A stretch of DNA of 64,000 nucleotides, from the NCBI RefSeq assembly GCF_028768465.1, contig NZ_CP118225.1, forward strand, positions 1,276,001 through 1,340,000. The letters are read 5' to 3'. This stretch comes from Rhodopirellula sp. P2 (GTDB lineage: Bacteria; Planctomycetota; Planctomycetia; Pirellulales; Pirellulaceae). Every line of letters begins with the position of its first letter. Position 1 is the stretch's first letter. Positions 43,081 through 52,129 of the stretch are shown one piece after another. Below the pieces are notes generated by a model. The model made no database searches and was not told where the DNA came from. It saw only the letters and a list, made by a program, of their open reading frames with translations. The translations under genes and the position numbers were made by a program.

Positions 43081-44040
43081 TCAGACAGGAACCACGTGCT
43101 TGAGCAACGCGTCGATCACGTCGGTGCGAGTCACACCGGCCGCTTCGGCTTCATAGGTCAAGTGAACTCGGTGCGCCAAACAAGCGGGTGCCATGGCGCG
43201 GATGTTGTCGGGTGAAACGAAGTCTTGGCCGGCCAACCAAGCATGCGCCCGTGCGGCCGCGTCGAGTGCCAAGGTTCCGCGAGGGCTGGCACCGAGCCGA
43301 ATCCATTTGGGCAGGTCGCCTTTGTAGCGATCCGGGTGCCGGGTTGCCATGACTAAATCCACCATGTACTTCTCTGCCGAGTCAGCGACATGAATGGCAC
43401 CGACTTCCTGTTGGGCGTCGAAGATCAGCTGTTGCGAGATCGCATCGGGTGCGGCGGAAGCCGCACCGGTCTTTTCGCCTCGAACCAGTTTCAAGATTGC
43501 CGCTTCATCCGCGTCCCCGGGATAGTCCACGCGAACATAAAGCATGAAACGATCCATCTGGGCCTCGGGCAGTGGGTAAGTCCCTTCCTGTTCAATCGGG
43601 TTTTGGGTGGCCAGAACCATGAACAGTTCTGGAAGTTTGTGTGTTTGTGATGCGACCGTGACTTGCCGTTCTTCCATCGCTTCCAAGAGTGCCGACTGGA
43701 CTTTGGCGGGAGCCCGGTTGATCTCATCGGCCAAGATCAGATTGCCAAAGATCGGGCCTTCTTGAAATTCAAACGTGCCGTTTTGTTCTCGATAGATTTC
43801 CGATCCTGTGACGTCGGATGGCAGCAGGTCGGGGGTGAACTGGATGCGTCCGAATTGGCTGTCGACCAGATGGGAGAGTGTTTTGACGGAGCGAGTTTTG
43901 GCCGTGCCAGGCAGGCCCTCCATCAAGACATGGCCTTTGGCCAGCAAGGCGACCAGGATTCGTTCCACCACGGATTGTTGACCGATGACGGCCGCATTCA
44001 TCGCGTTGGCGATCTGCTCGATTGTTTCCCGCGGCGTCAT
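43081..44040 (-). CDS. MoxR-type AAA+ ATPase
   Basis: A 319-residue protein from ATG 44040; the frame is open upstream, but that stretch lies over a repeat-rich region and is not MoxR-like. Walker A is GLPGTAKT (about residues 43-50) and Walker B is LILADEINRAPAKVQ (about 108-122), followed by the sensor-1 segment LATQNPIEQEGTYPLPEAQM, the typical MoxR insertion. The ATPase probably remodels or matures partner proteins, with the DUF58 and VWA proteins as adaptors. It is the first gene of the operon and sets its promoter, about 180 bases upstream of which lies element copy 4. Confidence 0.92.
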   Translation of the reverse strand: MTPRETIEQIANAMNAAVIGQQSVVERILVALLAKGHVLMEGLPGTAKTRSVKTLSHLVDSQFGRIQFTPDLLPSDVTGSEIYREQNGTFEFQEGPIFGNLILADEINRAPAKVQSALLEAMEERQVTVASQTHKLPELFMVLATQNPIEQEGTYPLPEAQMDRFMLYVRVDYPGDADEAAILKLVRGEKTGAASAAPDAISQQLIFDAQQEVGAIHVADSAEKYMVDLVMATRHPDRYKGDLPKWIRLGASPRGTLALDAAARAHAWLAGQDFVSPDNIRAMAPACLAHRVHLTYEAEAAGVTRTDVIDALLKHVVPV

Positions 44041-44345
44041 GCAATCGTTCCATTGGAGGAGAAGGGATGCTGTTTGTAATGGCCTCGCTTCCACGTCGCA
44101 ACGTGGCGGTGTGGCCGCCATCAAAAACGGCCTCGCCCCTGGATTGGGTTGAGGCCGTTGAGGCAGGGTTTTGCGGCTCAGCCGATGAGTTTCAGCTGAG
44201 CATGGCAAACGAACGCCGACCTAAGCAGGTACGCAGGTGTCATCGGGTATGTGAGCCGTTGGCGTTAGCCACGGTTTTCACGCGCAACCGGGACTAAGGT
44301 CCAAACGGCTCACATGGTTTTGCCCGATCATTCCTGCCGAAGTGC
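44041..44345. other. Upstream region of the Bat operon
   Basis: About 300 bases between the MoxR start and the end of the sulfatase gene, both on the minus strand. Nearly half is element copy 4 (44222-44348). The remaining ~180 bases must contain the promoter of the MoxR/Bat operon. No further feature was recognised. Confidence 0.45.
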
Positions 44346-44348
44346 TTA
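44222..44348. repeat. Palindromic dispersed element, copy 4 (127 bp, inverted)
   Basis: Same element in the orientation of copy 2, full length including the 8 bases missing there. The distal end differs slightly (GAAGTGCTTA instead of GACCTGCTTA). Its terminal TAA on the minus strand (44348-44346) is the stop codon of the sulfatase gene, so the element's end defines the protein's C-terminus. Confidence 0.9.
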
Positions 44349-45902
44349 ATTGCGTGGCGGTGAGATGCTTTCAAGTTTCTTGATCCACTCTTGAGCTTTC
44401 AACGTTTGGTAGTTGATGCCCGCCGCACTCAGGCTGGATCCCGATTGCCAAGGGTATTTCGGAATGGTTGCCATGAACTGTTGGATGTAGTTCTGCACGG
44501 GGACGAAGGTCCACATGTTGTCGGCGTACCAGCGGAAGTAACCCAGCGTGCCTTCTTTCCATATCTTTTCGTAGGGGTCGGCGCGAAGGTTGATGATCAG
44601 CGGCCAACCGGGAACTTCCCGTGTGCCCGTGGCGATGTTGCCTTCGACGGTCGCGAAGTGAATCTTCCAGTTTTGGACGCGAACCGCGTTCAGGTCACCG
44701 CCCTGTCCAAAGTAGTAGATCTCCTTGCGAGGGCCTTCTTTGGTATCGCCCTGGAAGTATGGCAAGAAGTTGTAGCCGTCCGGATGAACTTTGAATTCTT
44801 TTCCGTTGGCGCTGTAGCCCTTCTTCATCTTTTCGACCAAGTCGGGTTCGCCAGCGGCAGCGGCGAAAGTTGGCATCCAGTCTTCTTGCGAGATGATGTC
44901 GTTGTAGATGGTGCCGGCCTCGATCACGCCAGGCCATTTGACCAACAAGGGAACGCGAAAGCCGCCTTCCCAAGTCGTGCCTTTTTCACCGTGGAAAGGG
45001 GGGATGCCTCCGTCGGGCCAACTGAAGGTTTCGGCTCCGTTGTCCGTGCTGTAGACCACGATCGTATTGTCTTCGATGCCGAGGTCTTTGATCTTTTGAA
45101 GGACTTTGCCAACGTAGTCATCGTGCTCGACCATTCCGTCCGGATACAGCCCAATGCCGGTGCGGCCTTGCGATTCTTTCTTCAGGTGAGTCCACACGTG
45201 CATGCGGGTCGAGTTGTACCAGAGAAAAGCAGGCTTTTCTGATTTGGTGGCTCGTTCGAGGAAGTCCATGGCTTTGGTGTGGACCTCTTCATCGATCGTT
45301 TCCATGCGTTTCTTGGTGAGCGGACCGGTGTCTTCTAAGCGACCGTCGGCGAACGAATGGATGACGCCACGAGGGCCGTATTTCTTTCGGAATTCAGGGT
45401 CCTTGGGGTAGTAGTAGGTCTCAGGTTCCTCTTCCGCGTTGAGGTGATAGAGGTTGCCGAAGAATTCATCGAAGCCGTGGTTGGTGGGCAAGTGCTTGTC
45501 TCGGTCGCCCAAGTGATTCTTGCCAAATTGCCCGGTGGTGTAACCTTGCTCTTTCAGCACGTCGGCAATCGTCGGCGTCCAATCGGGGATCCCATGTTCG
45601 CTACCTGGCATGCCGATGGTCAGCAGTCCGGTGCGGAATGGATGTTGGCCAAGGATGAACGAGGCTCGTCCGGCGGTGCAGCTTTGTTGAGCGTAGGCAT
45701 CGGTGAACATCGCGCCTTCTTTCGCGAGGCTGTCGATGCTCGGTGTTCGGTAACCCATCACACCGTGGTTGTAGGCGCTGATGTTGTGGACCCCAATGTC
45801 ATCACCCCAGATGACAACGACATTGGGTTTTTCCTGTGCTTGGAGTGACAAGGCGGGGAGAGCCGCCGCCACCAGTAAGAGGCATCTTGAGAGGACGGGC
45901 AT
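44346..45902 (-). CDS. Arylsulfatase (formylglycine-type)
   Basis: A 518-residue secreted enzyme from ATG 45902; a signal peptide (MPVLSRCLLLVAAALPALSL) follows directly. The metal-binding opening NVVVIWGDDIGVHNISAYNH and the formylglycine site CTAGR (Cys75, in QSCTAGRASF) are intact, as are GKNHLGDRD and the C-terminal HGEKGTTWEGGFRVPL. This is a CxAxR-type member, close to the choline- or glycan-sulfatase groups used by Rhodopirellula on algal polysaccharides. The stop TAA is formed by the first three bases of repeat copy 4, so an ancestral tail may have been replaced. It lies upstream of, and on the same strand as, the Bat operon but is separated from it by the repeat. Confidence 0.9.
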   Translation of the reverse strand: MPVLSRCLLLVAAALPALSLQAQEKPNVVVIWGDDIGVHNISAYNHGVMGYRTPSIDSLAKEGAMFTDAYAQQSCTAGRASFILGQHPFRTGLLTIGMPGSEHGIPDWTPTIADVLKEQGYTTGQFGKNHLGDRDKHLPTNHGFDEFFGNLYHLNAEEEPETYYYPKDPEFRKKYGPRGVIHSFADGRLEDTGPLTKKRMETIDEEVHTKAMDFLERATKSEKPAFLWYNSTRMHVWTHLKKESQGRTGIGLYPDGMVEHDDYVGKVLQKIKDLGIEDNTIVVYSTDNGAETFSWPDGGIPPFHGEKGTTWEGGFRVPLLVKWPGVIEAGTIYNDIISQEDWMPTFAAAAGEPDLVEKMKKGYSANGKEFKVHPDGYNFLPYFQGDTKEGPRKEIYYFGQGGDLNAVRVQNWKIHFATVEGNIATGTREVPGWPLIINLRADPYEKIWKEGTLGYFRWYADNMWTFVPVQNYIQQFMATIPKYPWQSGSSLSAAGINYQTLKAQEWIKKLESISPPRN

Positions 45903-46284
45903 CGAGAGGCTCCGGGAGCAGTTGGGATTGAGAAGACGAGAGGCCGGGGATCTCGCATTGTCGATGCTGGTCAAACCACGGGCAACCTGATCGAGGAAAA
46001 TTCACGGGGTCTTCTTCCTTTCCCAGCTGAACGAAAACGGGAGTGATTTGGTTGCCATTTCCTCGGGCGTGTCTCCGGATGGCTGTGGGGGCAACTTGGT
46101 CGAATGGGAGCCGATGGTGTTAGAAACTCGCGCGGAAGCGTATAAATCGAGCAGAGTCTGCCCGCGGATCGCCCGAGAAGGATCGATTTTCGGGGGATTT
46201 TGCTCCTTGAGTCAGCCTCCATCGGATCCCCGACATGACTCCTGGATGAAAGCCACCTAACAACGCCAGTGAGTGAAAAAAACG
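45903..46284. other. Intergenic, divergent region
   Basis: About 380 bases between the sulfatase and the small membrane protein gene, which diverge. No reading frame with family-like sequence, and no strong hairpin, was seen. Both promoters must lie here. Confidence 0.4.
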
Positions 46285-46476
46285 ATGGGACAATTTCAAG
46301 GGTTGTGGCGAGACACGAAGATCGTGTGGATCGTGTTCGTCTCAATCATCTTTGCATTTTCGATTTTTGTGTCGTGGTACTACCTGCTGCTGTTGCCGTG
46401 TTTGCCGGTTTCGTTCGTGTATTTCGCGTTCATTCGCTACGACGATGAGGGCAATGAGAAGGGGGATTTCACCTGA
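46285..46476 (+). CDS. Small membrane protein (63 aa)
   Basis: ATG 46285 (or GTG 46273, four codons earlier) begins MGQFQGLWRDTKIVWIVFVS. Two closely spaced hydrophobic segments (about residues 13-32 and 33-50) are followed by a charged tail, FIRYDDEGNEKGD. The composition is that of an inner-membrane microprotein with a cytosolic acidic tail. Its reading frame is well used and bounded by a stop, but no domain or operon partner is known. The pirin gene begins 80 bases downstream on the same strand. Confidence 0.6.
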   Translation: MGQFQGLWRDTKIVWIVFVSIIFAFSIFVSWYYLLLLPCLPVSFVYFAFIRYDDEGNEKGDFT

Positions 46477-46555
46477 GCGAAGCGGAAGGCTTGTTGTCGG
46501 TTGAGATCTCGCATAGAAGGAAGTGAAATCGGACGTCGCACGCGAGAGAAATGCA

Positions 46556-47413
46556 ATGAAATCGATTCAGCGAATCATTCGGGACGTACCGCAGCACTGG
46601 GTGGGCGACGGTTTCCCGGTACGAAGTTTGTTCTCCTACGCCGGTGGCAATGAGTTCGATCCGTTCTTGTTGCTCGACTATGCCGGGCCGCATGACTTTG
46701 CACCCGACGAAGCCAAACGGGGCGTCGGCGAGCATCCCCATCGCGGTTTCGAAACCGTCACGATTCTCTACCAAGGCGAATTGGAACACCGTGACTCCAG
46801 CGGCAGTCAGGGCGCCATCGGGCCCGGCGATGTGCAGTGGATGACGGCGGCCTCTGGCGTCGTTCACGAAGAGTTCCATAGCCGCCGATTCGCAAAAGCC
46901 GGCGGGACGCTGGAGATGGTCCAGCTATGGGTGAACCTGCGATCGGCGGACAAGGTCGCACCGCCGAAGTATCAAGATCTGCGTGACGAACAGTTCCCCC
47001 GAGTTCCATTGCCAAATGACGCCGGGACGGTTCGCGTGATTGCAGGCGAGTTGGGTGGAACGAAGGGACCCGCCAGCACGTTCTCACCCATCAACCTGTG
47101 GGATGTTCAGCTCACAGGAAACGCGGTCGCCACGTTGGTGGTTCCTGACGGGCACACCTGCGTGGTCATCGTTCAACGGGGCAGCGCTCGCGTCAATGAA
47201 AGTTCGATGCAGGCGATTGAGTTGGCGCTGATGGAACGGTCCGGCGACACAGTGGTTTTAAATGCGGAGTCAGAAGCTCGCGTCTTGCTGATGACAGGCG
47301 AACCACTTGGCGAGCCCGTCGTGGGGCAGGGGCCATTCGTGATGAACACTCGAGAAGAAATTCGAGCCGCCATCACCGATTATCAAGCGGGAAAGATGGG
47401 CCACTTGGACTGA
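46556..47413 (+). CDS. Pirin family protein (cupin)
   Basis: A 285-residue protein; ATG 46556 is preferred over an in-frame start 11 codons upstream because MKSIQRIIRDVPQHWVGDGF is the usual pirin N-terminus. The N-terminal cupin carries the metal-binding set EHPHRGFETVTILYQGELEH, and the pirin signature GPGDVQWMTAASGVVHEEFH follows. Bacterial pirins bind iron or nickel and include quercetin 2,3-dioxygenases and regulators of pyruvate metabolism. Which role applies cannot be told. The gene is preceded by the small membrane protein gene and converges with a GNAT gene. Confidence 0.9.
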   Translation: MKSIQRIIRDVPQHWVGDGFPVRSLFSYAGGNEFDPFLLLDYAGPHDFAPDEAKRGVGEHPHRGFETVTILYQGELEHRDSSGSQGAIGPGDVQWMTAASGVVHEEFHSRRFAKAGGTLEMVQLWVNLRSADKVAPPKYQDLRDEQFPRVPLPNDAGTVRVIAGELGGTKGPASTFSPINLWDVQLTGNAVATLVVPDGHTCVVIVQRGSARVNESSMQAIELALMERSGDTVVLNAESEARVLLMTGEPLGEPVVGQGPFVMNTREEIRAAITDYQAGKMGHLD

Positions 47414-47503
47414 GCGGGCTCGTGCATGCCATTCAGTGCGGTCGTCGTCTTGCGGCGGGCCAAGACCGTAGCGGTTGTTCATCCGGCGATCGCATCGGAA
47501 TGG

Positions 47504-47950
47504 TCACACGGTTGTTGGGGCTTCGTATCGCAATCGCAGGACGGGGTGGCCGGATGGTGGATGTGGTTTCTGTTGCAGTGAAATGAAACCGTAGTGTTCG
47601 TAGAAGCCGCGACCGATGGAGTTGTCGACAAGCACTTCCAGTTCCAGGTCACCGCGAATCGAAACGGCGTGGTCCATGAGTTGCCGACCAATGCCGCCTC
47701 TCTGATGCGTCGGGGCGACAAAGATGCCACCAACTTCATTGCCCAGCAAAGCCAGGAATCCGACGACTTTCTGGTCCACTTCGCAGACCCAGGTTTCTGC
47801 ATTGGGAAGGTAGATCGCCGCAATGTTTTCGCGTTCTTGGGAGAGGAACTCTGGGCTTAGAAAGGGATGAGCCACTTTGGAGGCTGACATCCAAACGTCC
47901 AACAACTCATCCAAGTCGGTGGATTGGTAGCGGCGGATCACTGGATTCAT
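47504..47950 (-). CDS. GNAT family N-acetyltransferase
   Basis: A 148-residue enzyme from ATG 47950 (an in-frame start 10 codons upstream is possible). The acetyl-CoA binding motif A, VAPTHQRGGIGRQLMDHA, lies near residues 77-94 with the Q/RxxGxG/A pattern. It is followed by LEVLVDNSIGRGFYEHYGFI, the motif-B region typical of YjgM/YhhY-like acetyltransferases. The substrate is unknown. The gene is alone, 90 bases from the convergent pirin gene. Confidence 0.88.
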   Translation of the reverse strand: MNPVIRRYQSTDLDELLDVWMSASKVAHPFLSPEFLSQERENIAAIYLPNAETWVCEVDQKVVGFLALLGNEVGGIFVAPTHQRGGIGRQLMDHAVSIRGDLELEVLVDNSIGRGFYEHYGFISLQQKPHPPSGHPVLRLRYEAPTTV

Positions 47951-48072
47951 TCCATGCGTGGTTGCAAGCGACATCGGCACTGAACACGAGGTTCAGTGCG
48001 GTCCTGCCGAAGGGACAAAGGCCGATCCCGGAAGGTTCGGCCGAGTTCTCAATTCTTGCAAGGTTGCCGACG

Positions 48073-48324
48073 CTATCGGCTGGCATTGCTGCTTGCTTGG
48101 CGGAGTTCTGCCAGGCGTTGCTTGGCCAGGATTTCGTCCATGACGTCCAGTTCCGTGTAGTACATGGCGCTGGGGTCGATGCCCTGATCGTCCAGCCATT
48201 TCAAATGCTGACGCATTTCGGGCTGGCGAGCGTACGCGGGAAGGACGACCAGCCAAATGATTGACAGCAGTGCAATCAATCCGGCCAGTCCACCGATCCG
48301 GTAGCAACGCTGACGGGAACTCAT
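48073..48324 (-). CDS. Small membrane-anchored protein coupled to the YeiH-type exporter
   Basis: An 83-residue protein starting [20 protein letters not shown] with one membrane helix (about residues 10-30) and a soluble helical tail. The start overlaps the stop of the upstream exporter gene by 4 bases (ATGA), so it is translated with it and may be a subunit or regulator of that transporter. No known family was recognised. Confidence 0.65.
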   Translation of the reverse strand: MSSRQRCYRIGGLAGLIALLSIIWLVVLPAYARQPEMRQHLKWLDDQGIDPSAMYYTELDVMDEILAKQRLAELRQASSNASR

Positions 48325-49772
48325 GGTGCCACCGTGTCAGCGAAGACGACTTTGAACATCAGGTAAGCCATTGCCAGCGTCAAAACCAAGTTGAGTGATT
48401 GACCGCACACGTACAAAACAAGTGGCTTGCCACCTTTGAGTTGTGGCAGCAGTTGGCGGAAGTTGGTTTCCAATCCGATGCTGACAAACGCGAGGCAGAA
48501 GAGCCATCCACGAAGCGTTTTGGTGGAGCCACCAATCATCGCGTTGATGAGTTCGGGACCGTTGGTCATGTAGGAGTACAGGATTGAAAACAGGATCGAC
48601 ATCGAGACAAACCCGAGCACGAACTTCGGAAAGCGGTACCAGATTTCGGAAATCCCGATCTTCGGACCCGTCGGGTCTCGTTCGACAAAGGTGACCCAGT
48701 AAATGGCCACGCAGAACGCGGTCACACCGATCAGAATGTTCTGGATCATCTTGACCGTGGCAGCGACCTCGAGTGCTTCATCACCCAGCACAGCACCCGC
48801 GGCGGCCACGGCACCGGTGGAGTCAATTGTGCCGCCCAACCAGGCACCGCCGAGAATGGGATCCATTCCCACTGCCGTGATCACGGCGGGCATCACCGCC
48901 ATCATGATCACGGTGAATCCCAACGACAAACCAATCGAAAGTGACAGTTCCTCTTTCTTCGCTTTGCAAGCCGCGGCGGTCGCAATCGCGGCTGAAACAC
49001 CGCACACCGACATGTCGGCGGAGATCACCATGTTGAGCGATTTGGATTCAATTTTAAGAACTTTTTGGCCGAACCAGTATGTCGTGATCAAGACGAAGGG
49101 CGTGACCAGCCAAGCGACGAACACGCCGGGCAATCCCAGTGCCAGCAAGCGGCTCATCAGCACTTCGGCACCGAGCAGAACCAAACCAGTCTTGATGAAG
49201 AACTCGGTCGAGATCGCTGGCCGTAGGAAGTTGGGTGTGCCGACCGTGTTGCTGATGATCAGGCCGACCAGCAACGCCCACAAGGCATATTCAAGGTTGT
49301 AGGCTTTGACGACCGATTGCCCGGACATCCAGTAGGCCAGCGTTGCCAGCAAGAACACGACCGGGAATGCTGCCAAGAAAGCCGCCGCGGATTTGCCTCG
49401 TATTTGGTTCGCGAAAGCAAACAGCGAGGCGATGATCAAGAAGACCCCGAGGATCCCTGGCCAGCTCGACGAGACAGCGTCGAGCGGGTTGTCAGTCCAC
49501 TTGCCTGGTTTGGCAAGGAACGGTTTCAAGGGGCTGGTGACACTCACGGATTCGCCCGCAGCGATGCTTTCGCTCAGGCCTTCGGGTTGGCCAATCCAAA
49601 CAGCCGCGAACGCGATCAGAAGCAAGAGGCCAGCACACCAAATCGCCCACCAGTCTTCGTTGGTTGCCATGTCTTTCCAAAGACTCGGCCGCGGTGGTGG
49701 GGTGGCGATGGCGGAATCATCGCCGGCGGATTCAGTCTCGTTGTTCTCGGAAGAAGGTGAGTTGGCGTTCAT
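48321..49772 (-). CDS. YeiH-type putative sulfate exporter family transporter
   Basis: A 483-residue membrane protein with about 11-12 helices, matching the Cons_hypoth698/PSE family ([60 protein letters not shown]). The N-terminal 35 residues form a soluble tail. Family members include YeiH and proposed sulfite/sulfate or sulfonate exporters. Several sulfatases in this window would release sulfate, so an export role fits, as inference. It is followed by a coupled 83-residue protein and preceded by a MarR gene 73 bases upstream. Confidence 0.8.
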   Translation of the reverse strand: MNANSPSSENNETESAGDDSAIATPPPRPSLWKDMATNEDWWAIWCAGLLLLIAFAAVWIGQPEGLSESIAAGESVSVTSPLKPFLAKPGKWTDNPLDAVSSSWPGILGVFLIIASLFAFANQIRGKSAAAFLAAFPVVFLLATLAYWMSGQSVVKAYNLEYALWALLVGLIISNTVGTPNFLRPAISTEFFIKTGLVLLGAEVLMSRLLALGLPGVFVAWLVTPFVLITTYWFGQKVLKIESKSLNMVISADMSVCGVSAAIATAAACKAKKEELSLSIGLSLGFTVIMMAVMPAVITAVGMDPILGGAWLGGTIDSTGAVAAAGAVLGDEALEVAATVKMIQNILIGVTAFCVAIYWVTFVERDPTGPKIGISEIWYRFPKFVLGFVSMSILFSILYSYMTNGPELINAMIGGSTKTLRGWLFCLAFVSIGLETNFRQLLPQLKGGKPLVLYVCGQSLNLVLTLAMAYLMFKVVFADTVAP

Positions 49773-49845
49773 TGGCGGGAATGCAGGTAGGAGGGAAAGG
49801 GCGGGGAAACGGGTCGCAGAAAGAAGGGAAGTGAATGAGACGAAA

Positions 49846-50358
49846 TCAAAGACCGGAGCTGGAAAGCGATTCGCTGGCGCGACGTTCGACCGCTTTGTTC
49901 ATGCTGGTTCGCACCAACTGTAGCAGGCGAATCAATTCCTTTTGTTCGCGGCGTTTCAGTTCGCTCATGACTTCATGTTCGAGTTCGCGAAGGTGTTCGA
50001 CAATCGGGGTGACCAATTTGCGGCCTTCCTTGGTGATCGTTACGTAAACCGTGCGGCGATCGGTTTCGGACCGTTCACGGGTGACGAGCTCACGTTTGAG
50101 CAGCCGATCAACGATTGCCGTGACGGCGGGAACGACTTGGACCAGCCGTTCGCCGATTTCGCTGCATGTCAGCGGGCGGTCTTCCATGTCCAAGATCCGG
50201 AGCAGGTTGTACTGCGAGAAGGTCATGTCGTGTTGGCGAAAGAAACGCGTCAAGTGATTGTCGAGTTGGTCGCCCGTGCGGACCAAACTCACAACCGCTT
50301 CTTGATCCACGCTCGCGAAAGGTTGGCAGCGGTGAAGTTCTTTTGACAGGTCGTTCAT
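49846..50358 (-). CDS. MarR family transcriptional regulator
   Basis: A 170-residue winged-helix regulator: helices near residues 25-55, the recognition region [20 protein letters not shown] around 78-97, the wing [10 protein letters not shown] near 110, and a long C-terminal helix. It lies upstream of the exporter on the same strand and is divergent from the FAD-dependent protein at 50638. A MarR-type palindrome sits between the two starts, so autoregulation plus control of both neighbours is likely. Confidence 0.88.
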   Translation of the reverse strand: MNDLSKELHRCQPFASVDQEAVVSLVRTGDQLDNHLTRFFRQHDMTFSQYNLLRILDMEDRPLTCSEIGERLVQVVPAVTAIVDRLLKRELVTRERSETDRRTVYVTITKEGRKLVTPIVEHLRELEHEVMSELKRREQKELIRLLQLVRTSMNKAVERRASESLSSSGL

Positions 50359-50539
50359 CGTTGGAACCCATGGGGAATTGGCAGGAGCCCGGAATCAATC
50401 GACGCCGTGTCGATTGCGTGAGCGACATGGTGTTCGTCGTCGATGGCATGGTGGCCAAAGTCTGCGGGGCACGCCAGCAAGCAGGGCCGTGCCAACGGCA
50501 AGACTCCATTGAATCAACAAACCGTTGACGCGACAATAC

Positions 50540-50566
50540 TTGATGCGTAAATTATTTGCGTGTCAA
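50540..50566. promoter_or_regulatory. Imperfect 27-bp palindrome, candidate MarR operator
   Basis: TTGATGCGTAAAT and ATTTGCGTGTCAA are separated by one base; one arm matches the inverse of the other at 10 of 13 positions. It lies in the divergent intergenic region between the MarR gene and the FAD/NAD(P) gene, about 100 bases from the latter's start. MarR dimers bind such pseudo-palindromes, which fits autoregulation. Confidence 0.6.
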
Positions 50567-50637
50567 GAACTGACGCGTGTATCGGCGCGCGTTCTTCTGA
50601 CGCATCCTGCCTTCCTTTTTCTTCTGAGTTTGTTGTT

Positions 50638-52077
50638 ATGCCAACCACGGCCATCATCGGTGGCGGGTTCAGCGGAACGCTGGCCGCCGTCAATCTTGCT
50701 CGCTTTGCCACAACGCCTCAGCGAGTCGTGATTGTCAACTCAGGGCGTCCGTTTGGTCGCGGGACCGCTTACGGGACCACGCGAGGGGAGCATTTGTTGA
50801 ACGTCGCGGCGCGGAACATGTCGGCGTTTCCCGACCAGCCGACGCACTTCTTTGATTGGTTGCGTTCGCGGTGCGAGTTTGATGCGATCGACGATCACAG
50901 CCTGCGTGAGATGTTCATTCCTCGGCGGGTCTTCGGTGACTACGTTCGCGGAATGGCAGCCCACTATTTGGGGACGGCGGACCCGCGATCAAACGTGCAC
51001 TGCGAGGTGGTGGAGGATTCGGCGGTCGACGTGATTCCGCGTGGCGTCGAGCCGGGGGCGAACCAGGGCGGCGTCGTGATGCTGGAAAACGGTGAGCCGA
51101 TCGAGGCGGAATCCATTCTGCTGGCGACCGGCAACCAACCACCGGCCGGATTGCCCGGTGCGAAGAAGCTCGCCAATGATCGGCGTTATTGCGGCAACCC
51201 TTGGAAGGACTGGCACGAGAATCTTCCCAGTGCAGACCAACACATCGTGATCCTGGGAACGGGGTTGACCGCGGTCGACGTGATCGTGACGCTTCGCAAC
51301 AAAGGGTGGCACGGGAAGGTCACCGCGATTTCCAGAAATGGCATGCTGCCGCAACGACATTTTCGGGGCATCGAGTGGCCGCACGCGATCCCCGATGACG
51401 GTCAAACGCGTTCGTTGCAGGAACTGGTGAAGTTGATTCGCCAGGATTGTGAGCGTCTGCGAGGTGTCAGTCAGAACCCAGCGATCGCGGTCGACAAATT
51501 ACGAGGTCGCACTCAGCAGTTGTGGAAAGCGTTGACACTGGAAGAACGCAAGTTGTTCTTGAAGAAGTATTCGGCGGATTGGAATGTGATTCGTCACCGC
51601 ATCGCGGGCCCCATTCATGACGCGATCACTGATGCACTGGATTGCGGTCAGTTGACCATCACACCGGCGACGATTGAATCGCTGGCGTCGGGGGAGCACG
51701 GGATCGAGATTCAGATGGTCGATCGTGAGGGAGTGGCGAAGCAGATCGAAGGTGACTTGGTGATCAATTGCACGGGGCCGAAGTCTCGGTTCTCTGATTC
51801 GGCGTTGCCGCTGTATCGCAACTTGTTTGAACGAGGTTTGGCCCAGCCGGACGACATGGACATGGGGATCGCTGTGACGGACGATTTCACTGTGATTGGG
51901 AATGATGACGTTCCCACACCGTACATGCACGCGATTGGTCCAATTCTCAAGGGCACCTTGTGGGAGAGCATTGCGGTGCCTGAACTGCGCCAGCAAGCGT
52001 ATTTGGTCGCGCAGTCGATCCTGCATCAAGAGCCGGTTGCTGTTTCCGGACCGGACACGACGGAGTACTGCATCTGA
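50638..52077 (+). CDS. FAD/NAD(P)-binding protein (YdhS/NAD_binding_9 family)
   Basis: A 479-residue protein. ATG 50638 is chosen because the FAD-binding GGGFSG motif (TTAIIGGGFSGTLAAVNLAR) follows within 10 residues; an upstream in-frame start lacks such sequence. Other conserved parts are RGTAYGTTRGEHLLNVAARN and LGTGLTAVDVIVTLRNKGWH (second nucleotide site). These proteins belong to the FAD-NAD(P)-binding family related to YdhS and to hydroxyacylglutathione-linked oxidoreductases; a substrate is not assigned. A divergent MarR gene with a palindromic operator lies 280 bases upstream, so inducible control is likely. Confidence 0.85.
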   Translation: MPTTAIIGGGFSGTLAAVNLARFATTPQRVVIVNSGRPFGRGTAYGTTRGEHLLNVAARNMSAFPDQPTHFFDWLRSRCEFDAIDDHSLREMFIPRRVFGDYVRGMAAHYLGTADPRSNVHCEVVEDSAVDVIPRGVEPGANQGGVVMLENGEPIEAESILLATGNQPPAGLPGAKKLANDRRYCGNPWKDWHENLPSADQHIVILGTGLTAVDVIVTLRNKGWHGKVTAISRNGMLPQRHFRGIEWPHAIPDDGQTRSLQELVKLIRQDCERLRGVSQNPAIAVDKLRGRTQQLWKALTLEERKLFLKKYSADWNVIRHRIAGPIHDAITDALDCGQLTITPATIESLASGEHGIEIQMVDREGVAKQIEGDLVINCTGPKSRFSDSALPLYRNLFERGLAQPDDMDMGIAVTDDFTVIGNDDVPTPYMHAIGPILKGTLWESIAVPELRQQAYLVAQSILHQEPVAVSGPDTTEYCI

Positions 52078-52129
52078 GCAGATTTCGCGATGGATTGATT
52101 GCGAGTTCGCCTCGAGCAAGCCGCTTGCA

